Below the pieces are notes generated by a model, which saw nothing but the letters and a program-made list of their open reading frames with translations, was not told the origin of the DNA and ran no database searches. From Nemophila menziesii (taxonomy: Eukaryota; Streptophyta; Magnoliopsida; Boraginales; Hydrophyllaceae), in assembly GCA_029959085.1 (NCBI GenBank), contig JARWIR010000094.1, forward strand, positions 186,001 to 250,000: a DNA stretch of 64,000 nucleotides, written 5' to 3'. How positions within the stretch are numbered: position 1 is the stretch's first letter; each line of letters starts with the position of its first letter. The translations under genes and the position numbers were made by a program. Of this stretch, positions 26,941 to 41,011 are shown in pieces.

Positions 26941-27950
26941 ATAACTTATATTACATTTTATTATAATATAGAGACCGACTTCATATTTTAAATCGTGGTT
27001 ATTATTTAGTATTATGAAATTATATTAAGCGTATTTTACTCCTATTTGTTGATGTTAAGTATCCGTTATCAAGGGTAGTTTAGGAGTTTTATTTAGTGAA
27101 GGTTCTAAAATTCAAAAAAGCCTGGTATGGGAAAATTCTCTATATAGTCAGTGAGTTATATACTTTTTTATGGCCTTTAGTATCGCCTAGGGTGTGATAA
27201 AAATATGATAATAAAATAAATACGGATAAACGATGCACTAACAACCTAGACTAATCACGTTACTCACGTCATGTATCACATGTTGTATGCAAGTTTTAAC
27301 GATAAGTCAGATGTAGTCTCAGGGACTTAGTGTGTTATACGAATCACGTCTCACCATTATTGAAATATGGTTTAGCAATTGATTTATTAAAACAACATTA
27401 CTAATCATCAATATCTAATTTTGACAGAATATATTATATTTAACTATTATAATTAATAACCTATATATTTAAAGCATGTTCCAATGATATAGCGAGTGTA
27501 TCCATTTGATAAACCATCTAATTATAAAATTAAAGTATTTAAACAATTTTATCAACTAGTAATTTACAAAAATTTGAATTCAAATTCTTCACATAACTGA
27601 TAGTTTACTATATATAATAAATATGTTAAGCAAATAAAGAAATTAAAATCTTAATAAGCAAAGATGAAAAACATCTAAATCAAGTTTTACTAGTATTAAT
27701 ATCATTTTAAATATATATTAATTCAAATAAGGTAAAATATCAAAATTCAACAAATTATATAAGAACAAAAAACTAATTACACCTCTTTGTATGAATAATA
27801 AATTATAAACCATAATTACTATATTTTTTTTTACTATGTTAACTATATAAAATATGTTTTAATAAAAAACGAATAACTCAAAATTTATTCAATTAACCAA
27901 AAGATAGAAAAATAAAATAATCTATATAAAATTGCCGCCTCTCCCTTCCT

Positions 27951-27984
27951 AAGCCTAGCTTCCACATTTTCTTGTCTATAAATA
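27951..27984 (+). promoter_or_regulatory. TATA box with altered telo-box, U8
   Basis: The TATA box is intact but the telo-box reads AAGCCTAG, a private change. Confidence 0.45.
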
Positions 27985-28313
27985 ACAAATTACACACACA
28001 AAAACATCATCAAATTGTAATATTTTGTATCATTATTTTGTAATGATTGATAGAATGTGTCCATTCTCAAAGATGCTTCTTTCTCTGTCGATCTTTTCAT
28101 TTTCATGTCAAGTGTATTTTTCTTTTAGAGATCGTTGACCATTCCATTTCAATCAAATATTCTTTCACAGATTAATATTTTTATTAATTTTTTATCATCT
28201 TGTCATTCTAATAGATGAGGGACATGTATAGTAAAATTAATGTGTCATGTCTGTAAAATAAAATGTTTAATGGTATTTATGTATAAATTTCAGATAAGAT
28301 AGAGACAAAAGAA

Positions 28314-28628
28314 GTGTTTAGTACCTTCCATGAAGAAGCATCTACTTGTGGACACGCTAACATTTCATTTCGATTTAACGATGATTCGAGAAGAAACAAC
28401 ACGGAGAAGATAAACATTAACACAGTGCTCAAATCAATAGCTTATTGCTTCTCCTTTATAATGAATTTACTCTCTTTTTGTACTTTGGATGTTTCTAAAG
28501 GCTGGTACTTGATTGATTTTGTGTTGTTATTTTCAATATATTTTATCATAACCTTTATTGTGTTTACATTAATTTTAAAATATCTCTATTTGAACTTGAT
28601 TCAAATTATTTCATTTTTTACTTATTGA
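28314..28628 (+). other. 104-codon frame, U8
   Basis: Intact, with ISFRFNDDSRRN and a SFFTY end. Confidence 0.25.
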
Positions 28629-30625
28629 AATTATTATATTGAAATTTTAGTTAGATATTCATGGCTATCAGTCGTTTAATATGGAAAAAAATTTACAAAA
28701 AAATTAAAGCTGGACATATTTCTAGCAAAAATTTATAGTCCTTTACATTTGCCTGTTGTAATTGTTCCTAATTTTACAATTATTATGTTTAAGTTCTGTA
28801 TTTCAAGTTTGTGATAAGTTTGTCCTTTTTTTGTTTTTTCATTATATTATACGTGTCATCCTCTTATGACAGAACAGGAGAACAGGAGGACTGTATAGTT
28901 ATTTATTAAAATAAATAATCACATAAAATTAACATTAATAATGTAAATGCAAATAAAAAAATATTTTACATTGTAAGAAAATCGTAAAATGAGTGAGTAA
29001 AGTGTTTCATTTACAAGATAAAGGGCTAAGTGTTAAAAAGTGAATCTTTGCTTCAAGCCAATCTCTTTTTCTTTCCTTGCGTAATTAGGGTAGTTTAGGG
29101 GACCATGGCCCACCCGAGTTTTGATATTTCATTTTGATCCCTAAAGTTTAATTTTATAAAAAACAATTTCTGATATCTTGGTTTTCAGAACATTCACTTG
29201 GTCCCCCATGTTTTTATTTCTGATATATATTTATTTGATCAAAAATATTTTAAATTCTAATAATTTTTCCTTCTCTCTCATATCTCTAACCTCCCCTTTC
29301 TCGCACGTGAAAACCAGATCTTGCCATGAGCTTCTGTGAGAAGATAGCATAATACTGGTTTCAAACACAAGGTATATTTGATTACAAACTTTATTATCCC
29401 ATTTCTATATAACTTATGCTGATGATACGTATTGTTTAGTCAAATGTGCGAGCTTATTATCAAACTTTTCTTGTTGATAAAACTCAAATATCATATGATA
29501 AGAAGATCAAGTGTTATGGTCCATTGCTAAAATATAAGGAAGTGATATTATGAATACGTAGGGCATCAGATTCTAATTCAAGAGATTCGGTGGGATGTAG
29601 ACGATTTTGGAAGTGACGTGATGAAGGATTTAGAGAACAACTTTCTTGGGAGGCTCCTGGAATGTTAATAGACCAAGAAACAAGAATATGAGGACAGTGC
29701 ATACAAAATACCGCATCTTGGCTTTAGAAAATTATTGAGTTGGTTTGTTTTGTCAATTTTTGAACTCCTAGTTTAATTTTTTAGTTGCTTTGTTTTGTCA
29801 ATTTTTGTACTGCTAATTTTTGTAATGCTAGTCTTTTCTAATAATCATTAGTATTTTTGTAATAATTAGTAGTAATTTCAATTCAATTTCTTTTCTTTTT
29901 GTTATTTCCCTTATTTGAACGTAGTCGCAAAGCAAAATTCCAAAAACTCAATGAATTTTCTCGATACTCGGAAAAGTTATTGTACGTACTAAGCATACAA
30001 TCATACTCAGTACGAGGATACTCAGTCTAGTAACTCAATAAAAAAATTTAAACACTTAGTAACTTTTTCCGTTACTGAGCACTTTTTCCTATACTCTGTA
30101 TCTTTTTCCATACTCAATACTCCATACCAGTATCGTTTTTCACACTCGGAACGCCATACTCAGAACTTTTTCAGGCGGTGGTCGGCGATGGTTGGTGGTT
30201 GTGGTCGGTGCTGAAAATTCTTGATAGTTAATGAAGGAGGAGAGAGAAAAAAGGATATAGAAGGAGAGAGATTAATGGTAATAGAAGAGAAAAAAGAAGG
30301 AGAGGGTTCATTTGTGGCACCAAGATAGTCTCCAAGACCGAATTCACCCTACGATTTTTAGGACCAAAATTATAATCGTGTTTTAATTTCTTTGTAGTTT
30401 TATATAATAAAATACAAATTTTTATATGTAATTTCATCAGAGACAAGACATTGGATCTTGGGTTGTTTAACTTCACCTGCTCTATCAAACTTTTTAAATT
30501 TATTTTATCACGTTATAATTTATTTTATTTGTATATTTTTTAAAATTTTAAAATATAGATTATATTGTATAATATAGGGAACTATAACTTAATTAATTTA
30601 TATGAATTTAATATACAAACAACTT

Positions 30626-30830
30626 AGGGCCCATTTGGAAGTGTTTATTTTAGAGTAAAAAAACGCTTCTAGAATAAAAATTTAAATTTGAAAAAATTAT
30701 TTTAAATCGAAAATCACTTTATGTGTTTCTTTAAGAAGCACCAACTCATAAAGTGATTTTAAGAGTTTAAAACACTTTAAAAGTTCGTGAAGCACTTTTA
30801 AGTACTTTTTTAAAAAAGCATTTCCAAACA
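30626..30830. mobile_element. hAT-like MITE, U8 copy
   Basis: Carries GTGTTTCTTTAAGAAGCACC, a change shared with U10. Confidence 0.68.
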
Positions 30831-31839
30831 ATAACTTATATTACATTTTATTATAATATAACGACCGACTTCATTTTTTAAATCGTGGTTATTATTTAAT
30901 ATTATGAAATTATATTAAGCGTATTTTACTCCTATTTGTTGATGTTAAGTATCCGTTATCAAGGGTAGTTTAGGAGTTTTATTTAGTGAAGGTTCTAAAA
31001 TTCAAAAAAGCCTGGTATGGGAAAATTCTCTATATAGTCAGTGAGTTATATCCTTTTTTATGGCCTTTAGTATCGCCTAGGGTGTGATAAAAATATGATA
31101 ATAAAATAAATACGGATAAACGATGCACTAACAACCTAGACTAATCACGTTACTCACGTCATGTATCACATGTTGTATGCAAGTTTTAACGATAAGTCAG
31201 ATGCAGTCTCAGGGACTTAGTGTGTTATACGAATCACGTCTCACCATTATTGAAATATGGTTTAGCAATTGATTTATTAAAACAACATTACTAATCATCA
31301 ATATCTAATTTTGACAGAAAATATTATATTTAACTATTATAATTAATAACCTATATATTTAAAGCATGTTCCAATGATATAGCGAGTGTATCCATTTGAT
31401 AAACCATCTAATTATAAAATTAAAGTATTTAAACAATTTTATCAACTAGTAATTTACAAAAATTTGAATTCAAATTCTTCACATAACTGATAGTTTACTA
31501 TATATAATAAATATATTAAGCAAATAAAGAAAGTAAAATCTTAATAAGCAAAGATGAAAAACATCTAAATCAAGTTTTACTAGTATTAATATCATTTTAA
31601 ATATATATTAATTCAAATAAGGTAAAATATCATAATTCAACAAATTATATAAGAACAAAAAACTAATTACACCTCTTTGTATGAATAATAAATTATAAAC
31701 CATAATTACTATATTTTTTTGACTATGTTAACTATATAAAATATGTTTTAATAAAAAACGAATAACTCAAAATTTATTCAATTAACCAAAACATAGAAAA
31801 ATAAAATAATCTATATAAAATTGCCTCCTCTCCCTTTCT

Positions 31840-31873
31840 AACCCTAGCTTCCACATTTTCTTGTCTATAAATA
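31840..31873 (+). promoter_or_regulatory. Telo-box and TATA box, U9
   Basis: Both motifs intact. Confidence 0.5.
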
Positions 31874-32202
31874 ACAAATTACACACACAAAAACATCATC
31901 AAATTATAATATTTTGTATCATTATTTTGTAATGATTGATAGAATGTGTCCGTTCTCAAAGATGCTTCTTTCTCTGTCGATCTTTTCATTTTCATGTCAA
32001 GTGTATTTTTCTTTTAGAGATAGTTGACCATTCCATTTCAATCAAATATTCTTTCACAGATTAATTTTTTTATTAATTTTTTATCATCTTGTCATTCTAA
32101 TAGATAAGGGACATATATAGTAAAATTAATGTGTCATGTCTGTAAAATAAAATGTTTAATGGTATTTATGTATAAATTTCAGATAAGATAGAGACAAAAG
32201 AA

Positions 32203-32517
32203 GTGTTTCGTACCTTCCATGAAGAAGCATCTACTTGTGGACAAGCTAACATTTCACTTCGATTTAACGATGATTTGAGAAGAAACAACACGGAGAAGAT
32301 GAACATTAACACAGTGCTCAAATAAATAGCTTATTGCTTCTCCTTTATAATGAATTTACTCTCTTTCTGTACTTTGGATGTTTCTACGGGCTGGTACTTG
32401 ATTGATTTTGTATTGTTATTTTCAATATATTTTATCATAACTTTTATTGTGTGTACATTAATTTTAAAATATCTCTATTTGAACTTGATTCAAATTATTT
32501 CATTTTTTATTTATTGA
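32203..32517 (+). pseudogene. 104-codon frame, broken copy in U9
   Basis: Same TAA at codon 41 (32323-32325) as U6, plus VFRTF in place of VFSTF. Confidence 0.3.
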
Positions 32518-34713
32518 AATTATTATATTGAAATTTTAGTTAGATATTCATGGCTATCAGTAGTTTAATATGGAAAAAGAATTACAAAAAAATTAAAGCT
32601 GGACATATTTATAGCAAAATTTTATAGTCCTTGACATTTGCCTGTTGTAATTTTTCCTAATTTTTCAATTATGATGTTTAAGTTCTGTATTTCAAGTTTG
32701 TGATAAGTTTGTCCTTTATTTGTTTTTTCATTATATTATACATGTCATCCTCTTATGACAGAACAGGAGAACAGAGAACAGGAGGACTGTATAGTTATTT
32801 ATTAAAATAAATAATCACATAAAATTAACATTAATAATGTAAATGCAAATAAAAAAATATTTTACATTGTAAGAAAATCGTAAAATGAGTGAGTAAAGTA
32901 TTTCATTTACAAGATAAAGGGCTAAGTGTTAAAAAGTGAATCTTTGCTTCAAGCCAATCTCTTTTTCTTTCCTTGAGTAATTAGGGTAGTTTAGGGGACC
33001 ATGGCCCACCCGAGTTTTGATATTTCATTTTGATCCCTAAAGTTTAATTTTATAAAAAACAATTTTTGATATCTTGGTTTTCAGTTCATTCACTTGGTCC
33101 CCCATATTTTAGAGTTAAATCTTAAAGTATTAATTTATTTTTTTCTATATAAACTCTTTTTGTTTATATAATTTAATATAATTTGTATTATTTTCATTCA
33201 ATACTTCTTGTATAATTATGATTTAATATAAATCCACTACAGGGCACATTAAAATTTTAACAGGTTACAATTCCAATTACTCTTTTACCCTTTTTTGTTT
33301 TTATTTCTGATATATATTTATTTGATCAAAAATATTTTAAATTCTAATAATTTTTCCTTCTCTCTCATATCTCTAACCTCCCCTTTCTCGCACGTGAAAA
33401 CCAGATCTTGCCATGAGCTTCTGTGAGACGATAGCATAATACTGGTTTTAAACACAAGGTATATTTGATTACAAACTTTATTATCCCATTTCTATATAAC
33501 TTATGCTGATGATACGTATTGTTTAGTCAAATGTGCGAGCTTATTATCAAACTTTTCTTGATGATAAAACTCAAATATCAGTTGATAAGAAGATCAAGGG
33601 TTATGGTCCATTGCTAAAAGACAAGGAAGTGATATTATGAATACGTAGGGCATCATATTCTAATTCAAGAGATTCGGTGGGATATAGACGATTTTGGAAG
33701 TGACGTGATGAAGGATTTAGAGAACAACTTTCTTGGGAGGCTCCTGGAATGTTAATAGAACAAGAAACAAGAATATGAGGACAGTGCATACAAAATACCG
33801 CATCTTGGCTTTAGAAAATTATTGAGTTGGTTTGTTTTGTCAATTTTTGAACTCCTAGTCTAATTTTTTAGTTGCTTTGTTTTGTCAATTTTTGTACTGC
33901 TAATTCTTGTAATGCTAGTCTTTTCTAATAATCATTAGTATTTTTGTAATAATGAGTAGTAATTTCATTTCAATTTCTTTTCTTTTTGTTATTTCCCTTA
34001 TTTGAACATATTCGTCAAGCAAAATTCCAAAAACTCAATGAATTTTCTCGATACTCGGAAAAGTTATTGTATGTACTAAGCATACAATCATACTCAGTAT
34101 GAGGATACTCAGTCTAGTAACTCAATAAAAAAATTTAAACACTTAGTAACTTTTTCCGTTACTGAGCAATTTTTCCTATACTCCGTATCTTTTTCCATAC
34201 TCAATACTCCATACCCGTAACATTTTTCACAGTCAGAACGCCATACTCAGAACTTTTTTAGGCGGTGGTCGGCGATGGTTGGTGGTTGTGGTCGGTGCTG
34301 AAAATTCTTGATAGTTAATGAAGGAGGAGAGAGAAAAAAGGATATAGAAGGAGAGAGATTAATGGTAATATAAGAGAAAAAAGAATGAGAGGGTTCATTT
34401 GTGGCACCAAGATAGTCTCCAAGACCGAATTCACCCTACGATTTTTAGGACCAAAATTATAATTGTGTTTTAATTTCTTTGTAGTTTTATATAATAAAAT
34501 ACAAATTTTTATATGTAATTTCATCAGAGACAAGACATTGGATCTTGGGTCGTTTAACTTCACCTGCTCTATCAAACTTTTTAAATTTATTTTATCACGT
34601 TATAATTTATTTTATTTGTATATTTTTTTAAATTTTAAAATATAGATTATGTTGTATAATATAGGGAATTATAACTTAATTAATTTATATGAATTTAATA
34701 TACAAACAACTTA

Positions 34714-34917
34714 GGGCCCATTTGGAAGTGTTTATTTTAGAGTAAAAAAACGCTTCTAGAATAAAAATTTAAATTTGAATAAATTATTTTAAATCTAAAA
34801 TCACTTTAAGTGTTTTTTTAAGAAGCACCAACTCATAAAGTGATTTTAAGAGTTTAAAACACTTTAAAAGTTCGTGAAGCACTTTTAAGTACTTTTTTAA
34901 AAAAGCATTTCCAAACA
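34714..34917. mobile_element. hAT-like MITE, U9 copy
   Basis: L-type interior (GAATAAATTATT, CACTTTAAGTG). The next mini-unit, m3, repeats only its right part. Confidence 0.68.
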
Positions 34918-35162
34918 ATAACTTATATTACATTTTTATTATAAAATAGAGACCGACTTTATTTTTTAAATCGTGGTTATTATTTAATATTATGAAATTA
35001 TATTAAGCGTATTTTACTCCTATTTGTTGATGTTAAGTATCCGTTATCAAGGGTAGTTTAGGAGTTTTATTTAGTGAAGGTTCTAAAATTCAAAAAAGCC
35101 TGGTATGGGAAAATTCTCTATATAGTCACTGAGTTATATCCTTTTTTATGGCCTTTTAGTAT

Positions 35163-35680
35163 CGCCTAGGGTGTGATAAAAATATGATAATAAAATATGG
35201 ATAAACGATGCACTAACAACCTAGACTAATCACGTTACTCACGTCATGTATCACATGTTGTATGCAAGTTTTAACGATAAGTCAGATGCAGTCTCAGGGA
35301 CTTAGTGTGTTATACGAATCACTTTAAGTGTTTTTTTAAGAAGCACCAACTCATAAAGTGATTTTAAGAGTTTAAAACACTTTAAAAGTTCGTGAAGCAC
35401 TTTTAAGTACTTTTTAAAAAAAGCATTTCCAAACAATAACTTATATTACATTTTTATTATAATATAGAGACCGACTTTATTTTTTAAATCATGGTTATTA
35501 TTTAATATTATGAAATTATATTAAGCGTATTATACTCCTATTTGTTGATGTTAAGTATCCGTTATCAAGGGTAGTTTAGGAGTTTTATTTAGTGAAGGTT
35601 CTCAAATTCAAAAAAGCCTGGTATGGGAAAATTCTCTATATAGTCCGTGAGTTATATCCTTTTTTATGGCCTTTTAGTAT
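35163..35680 (+). repeat. Mini-unit m3 (518 bp)
   Basis: Same AATCAC junction (35317-35322) and same length as m1 and m2. It belongs with m4 and m5 in a second mini subfamily (AAGTTCGTGAAG, AAATCATGGTTATT, AAAAAAGCCTGGTATGGG). Its start reads AAAATATGGATAAACG. Confidence 0.95.
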
Positions 35681-36443
35681 CGCCTAGGGTGTGATAAAAA
35701 TATGATAATAAAATACGGATAAACGATGCACTAACAACCTAGACTAATCACGTTACTCACGTCATGTATCACATGTTGTATGCAAGTTTTAACGATAAGT
35801 CAGATGCAGTCTCAGGGACTTAGTGTGTTATACGAATCACGTCTCACCATTATTGAAATGTGGTTTAGCAATTGATTTATTAAAACAACATTAATAATCA
35901 TCAATATCTAATTTTAACAGAAAATATTATATTTAACTATTATAATTAATAACCTATATATTTAAAGCATGTTCCAATGATATAGCGAGTGTATCCATTT
36001 GATAAACCATCTAACTATAAAATTAAAGTATTTAAACAATTTTATCAACTAGTAATTTACAAAAATTTGAATTCAAATTCTTCACATAACTGATTGTTTA
36101 CTATATATAATAAATATATTAAGCAAATAAAGAAAGTAAAATCTTAATAAGCAAAGATGAAAAACATCTAAATCTAGTTTTACTAGTATTAATATCATTT
36201 TAAATATATATTAATTCAAATAAGGTAAAATATCAAAATTCAACAAATTATATAAGAACAAAAAACTAAGTACACCTCTTTGTATGAATAATAAATTATA
36301 AACCATAATTACTATATTTTTTTTCACTATGTTAACTATATAAAATATGTTTTAATAAAAAACGAATAACTCAAAATTTATTCAATTAACCAAAAGATAG
36401 AAAAATAAAATAATCTATATAAAATTGCCGCCTCTCCCTTCCT

Positions 36444-36477
36444 AACCCTAGCTTTCACATTTTCTTGTCTATAAATA
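36444..36477 (+). promoter_or_regulatory. Telo-box and TATA box, U10
   Basis: Telo-box intact, followed by GCTTTCACATT, a variant shared with U12, U14 and U16, in which the telo-box is changed. Confidence 0.5.
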
Positions 36478-36806
36478 ACAAATTACACACACAAAAACAT
36501 CATCAAATTGTAATATTTTGTATCATTATTTTGTAATGATTGATAGAATGTGTCCGTTCTCAAAGATGCTTCTTTCTCTGTCGATCTTTTCATTTTCATG
36601 TCAAGTGTATTTTTCTTTTAGAGATCGTTGACCATTCCATTTCAATCAAATATTCTTTCACATATTAATATTTTTATTAATTTTTTATCATCTCTTCATT
36701 CTAATAGATGAGGGACATGTATAGTAAAATTAATGTGTCATGTCTGTAAAATAAAATGTTTAATGGTATTTATGTATAAATTTCAGATAAGATAGAGACA
36801 AAAAAA

Positions 36807-37121
36807 GTGTTTAGTACCTTCCATGAAGAAGCATCTACTTGTGGACACGCTAACATTTCACTTCGATTTAACGATGATTTGAGAAGAAACAACACGGAGA
36901 AGATAAACATTAACACAGTGCTCAAATCAATAGTTTATTGCTTCTCCTTTATAATGAATTTACTCTCTTTCTGTACTTTGGATGTTTCTAAAGGCCGGTA
37001 CTTGATTGATTTTGTGTTGTTAATTTCAATATATTTTATCATAACCTTTATTGTGTTTACATTAATTTTAAAATATCTCTATTTGAACTTGATTCAAATT
37101 ATTTCATTTTTTATTTATTGA
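36807..37121 (+). other. 104-codon frame, U10
   Basis: Intact, with KSIVYC, SKGRYL and VLLISI variants that mark the S lineage. Confidence 0.25.
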
Positions 37122-39119
37122 AATTATTATATTGATATTTTAGTTAGATATTCATGGCTACCAGTCGTTTAATATGGAAAAAAATTTACAAAAAAATTAA
37201 AGCTGGACATATTTCTAGCAAAAATTTATAGTCCTTTACATTTGCCTGTTGTAATTGTTCCTAATTTTTCAATTATTATGTTAAAGTTCTGTATTTCAAG
37301 TTTGTGATAAGTTTGTCCTTTTTTTGTTTTTTCATTATATTATACGTGTCATCCTCTTATGACAGAACAGGAGAACAGGAGGACTGTATAGTTATTTATT
37401 AAAATAAATAATCACATAAAATTAACATTAATAATGTAAATGCAAATAAAAAAAGATTTTACATTGTAAGAAAATCGTAAAATGAGTAAGTAAAGTGTTT
37501 CATTTACAAGATAAAGGGCTAAGTGTTAAAAAGTGAATCTTTGCTTCAAGCCAATCTCTTTTTCTTTCCTTGCGTAATTAGGGTAGTTTAGGGGACCATG
37601 GCCTACCCGAGTTTTGATATTTCATTTTGAAACCTAAAGTTTAATTTTATAAAAAACAATTTCTGATATCTTGGTTTTCAGTTCATTCACTTGGTCCCCC
37701 ATGTTTTTATTTCTGATATATATTTATTTGATCAAAAATATTTTAAATTCTAATAATTTTTCCTTCTCTCTCATATCTCTAACCTCCCCTTTCTCGCACG
37801 TGAAAACCAGATCTTGCCATGAGCTTCTGTGAGAAGATAGCATAATACTGGTTTCAAACACAAGGTATATTTGATTACAAACTTTATTATCCCATTTCTA
37901 TATAATTTATGCTGATGATACGTATTGTTTAGTCAAATGTGCGAGCTTATTATCAAACTTTTCTTGATGATAAAACTCAAATATCATATGATAAGAAGAT
38001 CAAGTGTTATGGTCCATTGCTAAAAGACAAGGAAGTGATATTATGAATACGTAGTGCATCAGATTCTAATTCAAGAGATTCGGTGGGATGTAGACGATTT
38101 TGGAAGTGACGTGATGAAGGATTTAGAGAACAACTTTCTTGGGAGGCTCCTGGAATGTTAATAGAACAAGAAACAAGAATATGAGGACAGTGCATACAAA
38201 ATACCGCATCTTGGCTTTAGAAAATTATTGAGTTGGTTTGTTTTGTCAATTTTTGAACTCCTAGTTTAATTTTTTAGTTGCTTTGTTTTGTCAATTTTTG
38301 TACTGCTAATTTTTGTAATGCTAGTCTTTTCTAATAATCATTAGTATTTTTGTAATAATTAGTAGTAATTTCAATTCAATTTCTTTTCTTTTTGTTATTT
38401 CCCTTATTTGAACGTAGTCGCAAAGCAAAATTCCAAAAACTCAATGAATTTTCTCGATACTCGGAAAAGTTATTGTACGTACTAAGCATACAATCATACT
38501 CAGTACGAGGATACTCAGTCTAGTAACTCAATAAAAAAATTTAAACACTTAGTAACTTTTTCCGTTACTGAGCACTTTTTCCTATACTCTGTATCTTTTT
38601 CCATACTCAATACTCCATACCAGTATCGTTTTTCACACTCGGAACGCCATACTCAGAACTTTTTCAGGCGGTGGTCGGCGATGGTTGGTGGTTGTGGTCG
38701 GTGCTGAAAATTCTTGATAGTTAATGAAGGAGGAGAGAGAAAAAAGGATAGAGAAGGAGAGATATTAATGGTAATAGAAGAGAAAAAAGAAGGAGAGGGT
38801 TCATTTGTGGCACCAAGATAGTCTCCAAGACCGAATTCACCCTACGATTTTTAGGACCAAAATTATAATCGTGTTTTAATTTCTTTGTAGTTTTATATAA
38901 TAAAATACAAATTTTTATATGTAATTTCATCAGAGACAAGACATTGGATCTTGGGTTGTTTAACTTCACCTGCTCTATCAAACTTTTTAAATTTATTTTA
39001 TCACGTTATAATTTATTTTATTTGTATATTTTTTAAAATTTTAAAATATAGATTATATTGTATAATATAGGGAACTATAACTTAATTAATTTATATGAAT
39101 TTAATATACAAACAACTTA

Positions 39120-39323
39120 GGGCCCATTTGGAAGTGTTTATTTTAGAGTAAAAAAACGCTTCTAGAATAAAAATTTAAATTTGAAAAAATTATTTTAAAT
39201 CGAAAATCACTTTATGTGTTTCTTTAAGAAGCACCAACTCATAAAGTGATTTTAAGAGTTTAAAACACTTTAAAAGTTCGTGAAGCACTTTTAAGTACTT
39301 TTTTAAAAAAGCATTTCCAAACA
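39120..39323. mobile_element. hAT-like MITE, U10 copy
   Basis: S-type interior with GTGTTTCTTTAAG as in U8. Confidence 0.68.
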
Positions 39324-40333
39324 ATAACTTATATTACATTTTATTATAATATAACGACCGACTTCATTTTTTAAATCGTGGTTATTATTTAATATTATGA
39401 AATTATATTAAGCGTATTTTACTCCTATTTGTTGATGTTAAGTATCCGTTATCAAGGGTAGTTTAGGAGTTTTATTTAGTGAAGGTTCTAAAATTCAAAA
39501 AAGCCTGGTATGGGAAAATTCTCTATATAGTCAGTGAGTTATATCCTTTTTTATGGCCTTTAGTATCGCCTAGGGTGTGATAAAAATATGATAATAAAAT
39601 AAATACGGATAAACGATGCACTAACAACCTAGACTAATCACGTTACTCACGTCATGTATCACATGTTGTATGCAAGTTTTAACGATAAGTCAGATGCAGT
39701 CTCAGGGACTTAGTGTGTTATACGAATCACGTCTCACCATTATTGAAATATGGTTTAGCAATTGATTTATTAAAACAACATTACTAATCATCAATATCTA
39801 ATTTTGACAGAAAATATTATATTTAACTATTATAATTAATAACCTATATATTTAAAGCATGTTCGAATGATATAGCGAGTGTATCCATTTGATAAACCAT
39901 CTAATTATAAAATTAAAGTATTTAAACAATTTTATCAACTAGTAATTTACAAAAAAATTTATTCAAATTCTTCACATAACTGATAGTTTACTATATATAA
40001 TAAATATGTTAAGCAAATAAAGAAATTAAAATCTTAATAAGCAAAGATGAAAAACATCTAAATCAAGTTTTACTAGTATTAATATCATTTTAAATATATA
40101 TTAATTCAAATAAGGTAAAATATCAAAATTCAACAAATTAAATAAGAACAAAAAACTAATTACACCTCTTTGTATGAATAATAAATTATAAACCATAATT
40201 ACTATTTTTTTTTTGACTATGTTAACTGTATAAAATATGTTTTAATAAAAAACGAATAACTCAAAATTTATTCAATTAACCAAAAGATAGAAAAATAAAA
40301 TAATCTATATAAAATTGCCGCCTCTCCCTTCCT

Positions 40334-40367
40334 AACCCTAGCTTCCACATTTTCTTGTCTATAAATA
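40334..40367 (+). promoter_or_regulatory. Telo-box and TATA box, U11
   Basis: Both motifs intact. Confidence 0.5.
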
Positions 40368-40696
40368 ACAAATTACACACACAAAAACATCATCAAATTG
40401 TAATATTTTGTATCATTATTTTGTAATGATTGATAGAATGAGTCCATTCTCAAAGATGCTTCTTTCTCTGTCGATCTTTTCATTTTCATGTCAAGTGTAT
40501 TTTTCTTTTAGAGATCGTTGACCATTCCATTTCAATCAAATATTCTTTCACAGATTAATATTTTTATTAATTTTTTATCATCTTGTCATTCTAATAGATG
40601 AGGGACATGTATAGTAAAATTAATGTGTCATGTCTGTAAAATAAAATGTTTAATGGTATTTATGTATAAATTTCAGATAAGATAGAGACAAAAGAA

Positions 40697-41011
40697 GTGT
40701 TTAGTACCTTCCATGAAGAAGCATCTACTTGTGGACACGCTAACATTTTATTTCGATTTAACGATGATTTGAGAAGAAACAACACGGAGAAGATAAAAAT
40801 TAACACAGTGCTCAAATCAATAGCTTATTGCTTCTCCTTTATAATGAATTTACTCTCTTTCTGTACTTTGGATGTTTCTAAAGGCTGGTACTTGATTGAT
40901 TTTGTGTTGTTATTTTCAATATATTTTATCATAACCTTTATTGTGTTTACATTAATTTTAAAATATCTCTATTTGAACTTGATTCAAATTATTTCATTTT
41001 TTATTTATTGA
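40697..41011 (+). other. 104-codon frame, U11
   Basis: Intact, with ANILFRF and EKIKINT variants. Confidence 0.25.

Larger units (their letters stand above)
23110..27183 (+). repeat. Unit U7, L type with S-like 3' half
   Basis: It keeps the 191-bp segment, but from about 25.85 kb onward it carries S-type markers (GAGTTGGTTTG, GTCGCAAAGC, CCAGTATCGTTTTTC). It ends in the junction haplotype GGCCTTTAGTATCG that precedes U8. This is consistent with an exchange inside the unit. Confidence 0.92.
27184..31073 (+). repeat. Unit U8, S type
   Basis: The 191-bp segment is absent (junction CCCCCATGTTTTTATTT near 29210). The 5' end has the L-type AAATAAATACGG marker. Its telo-box is changed to AAGCCTAG. 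It begins the alternating S-L part of the window. Confidence 0.92.
31074..35162 (+). repeat. Unit U9, L type
   Basis: Full-length L unit, sibling of U6 in its 5' half (shared premature TAA in the 104-codon frame). The 3' half instead shares CATATTCGTCAAGC, TACCCGTAACATTTTTCACAGTCAG and GAGCAATTTTTCC with U11. It is followed by m3. Confidence 0.92.
35681..39566 (+). repeat. Unit U10, S type
   Basis: S unit without the 191-bp segment, closely related to U12, U14 and U16 (CATCTCTTCATTC, GTTAATTTCAATAT, GGCCTACCCGAG). It lacks the Mutator-type MITE found in U12 and U14 and still has an intact AACCCTAG telo-box, so it represents the state before both changes. Confidence 0.93.
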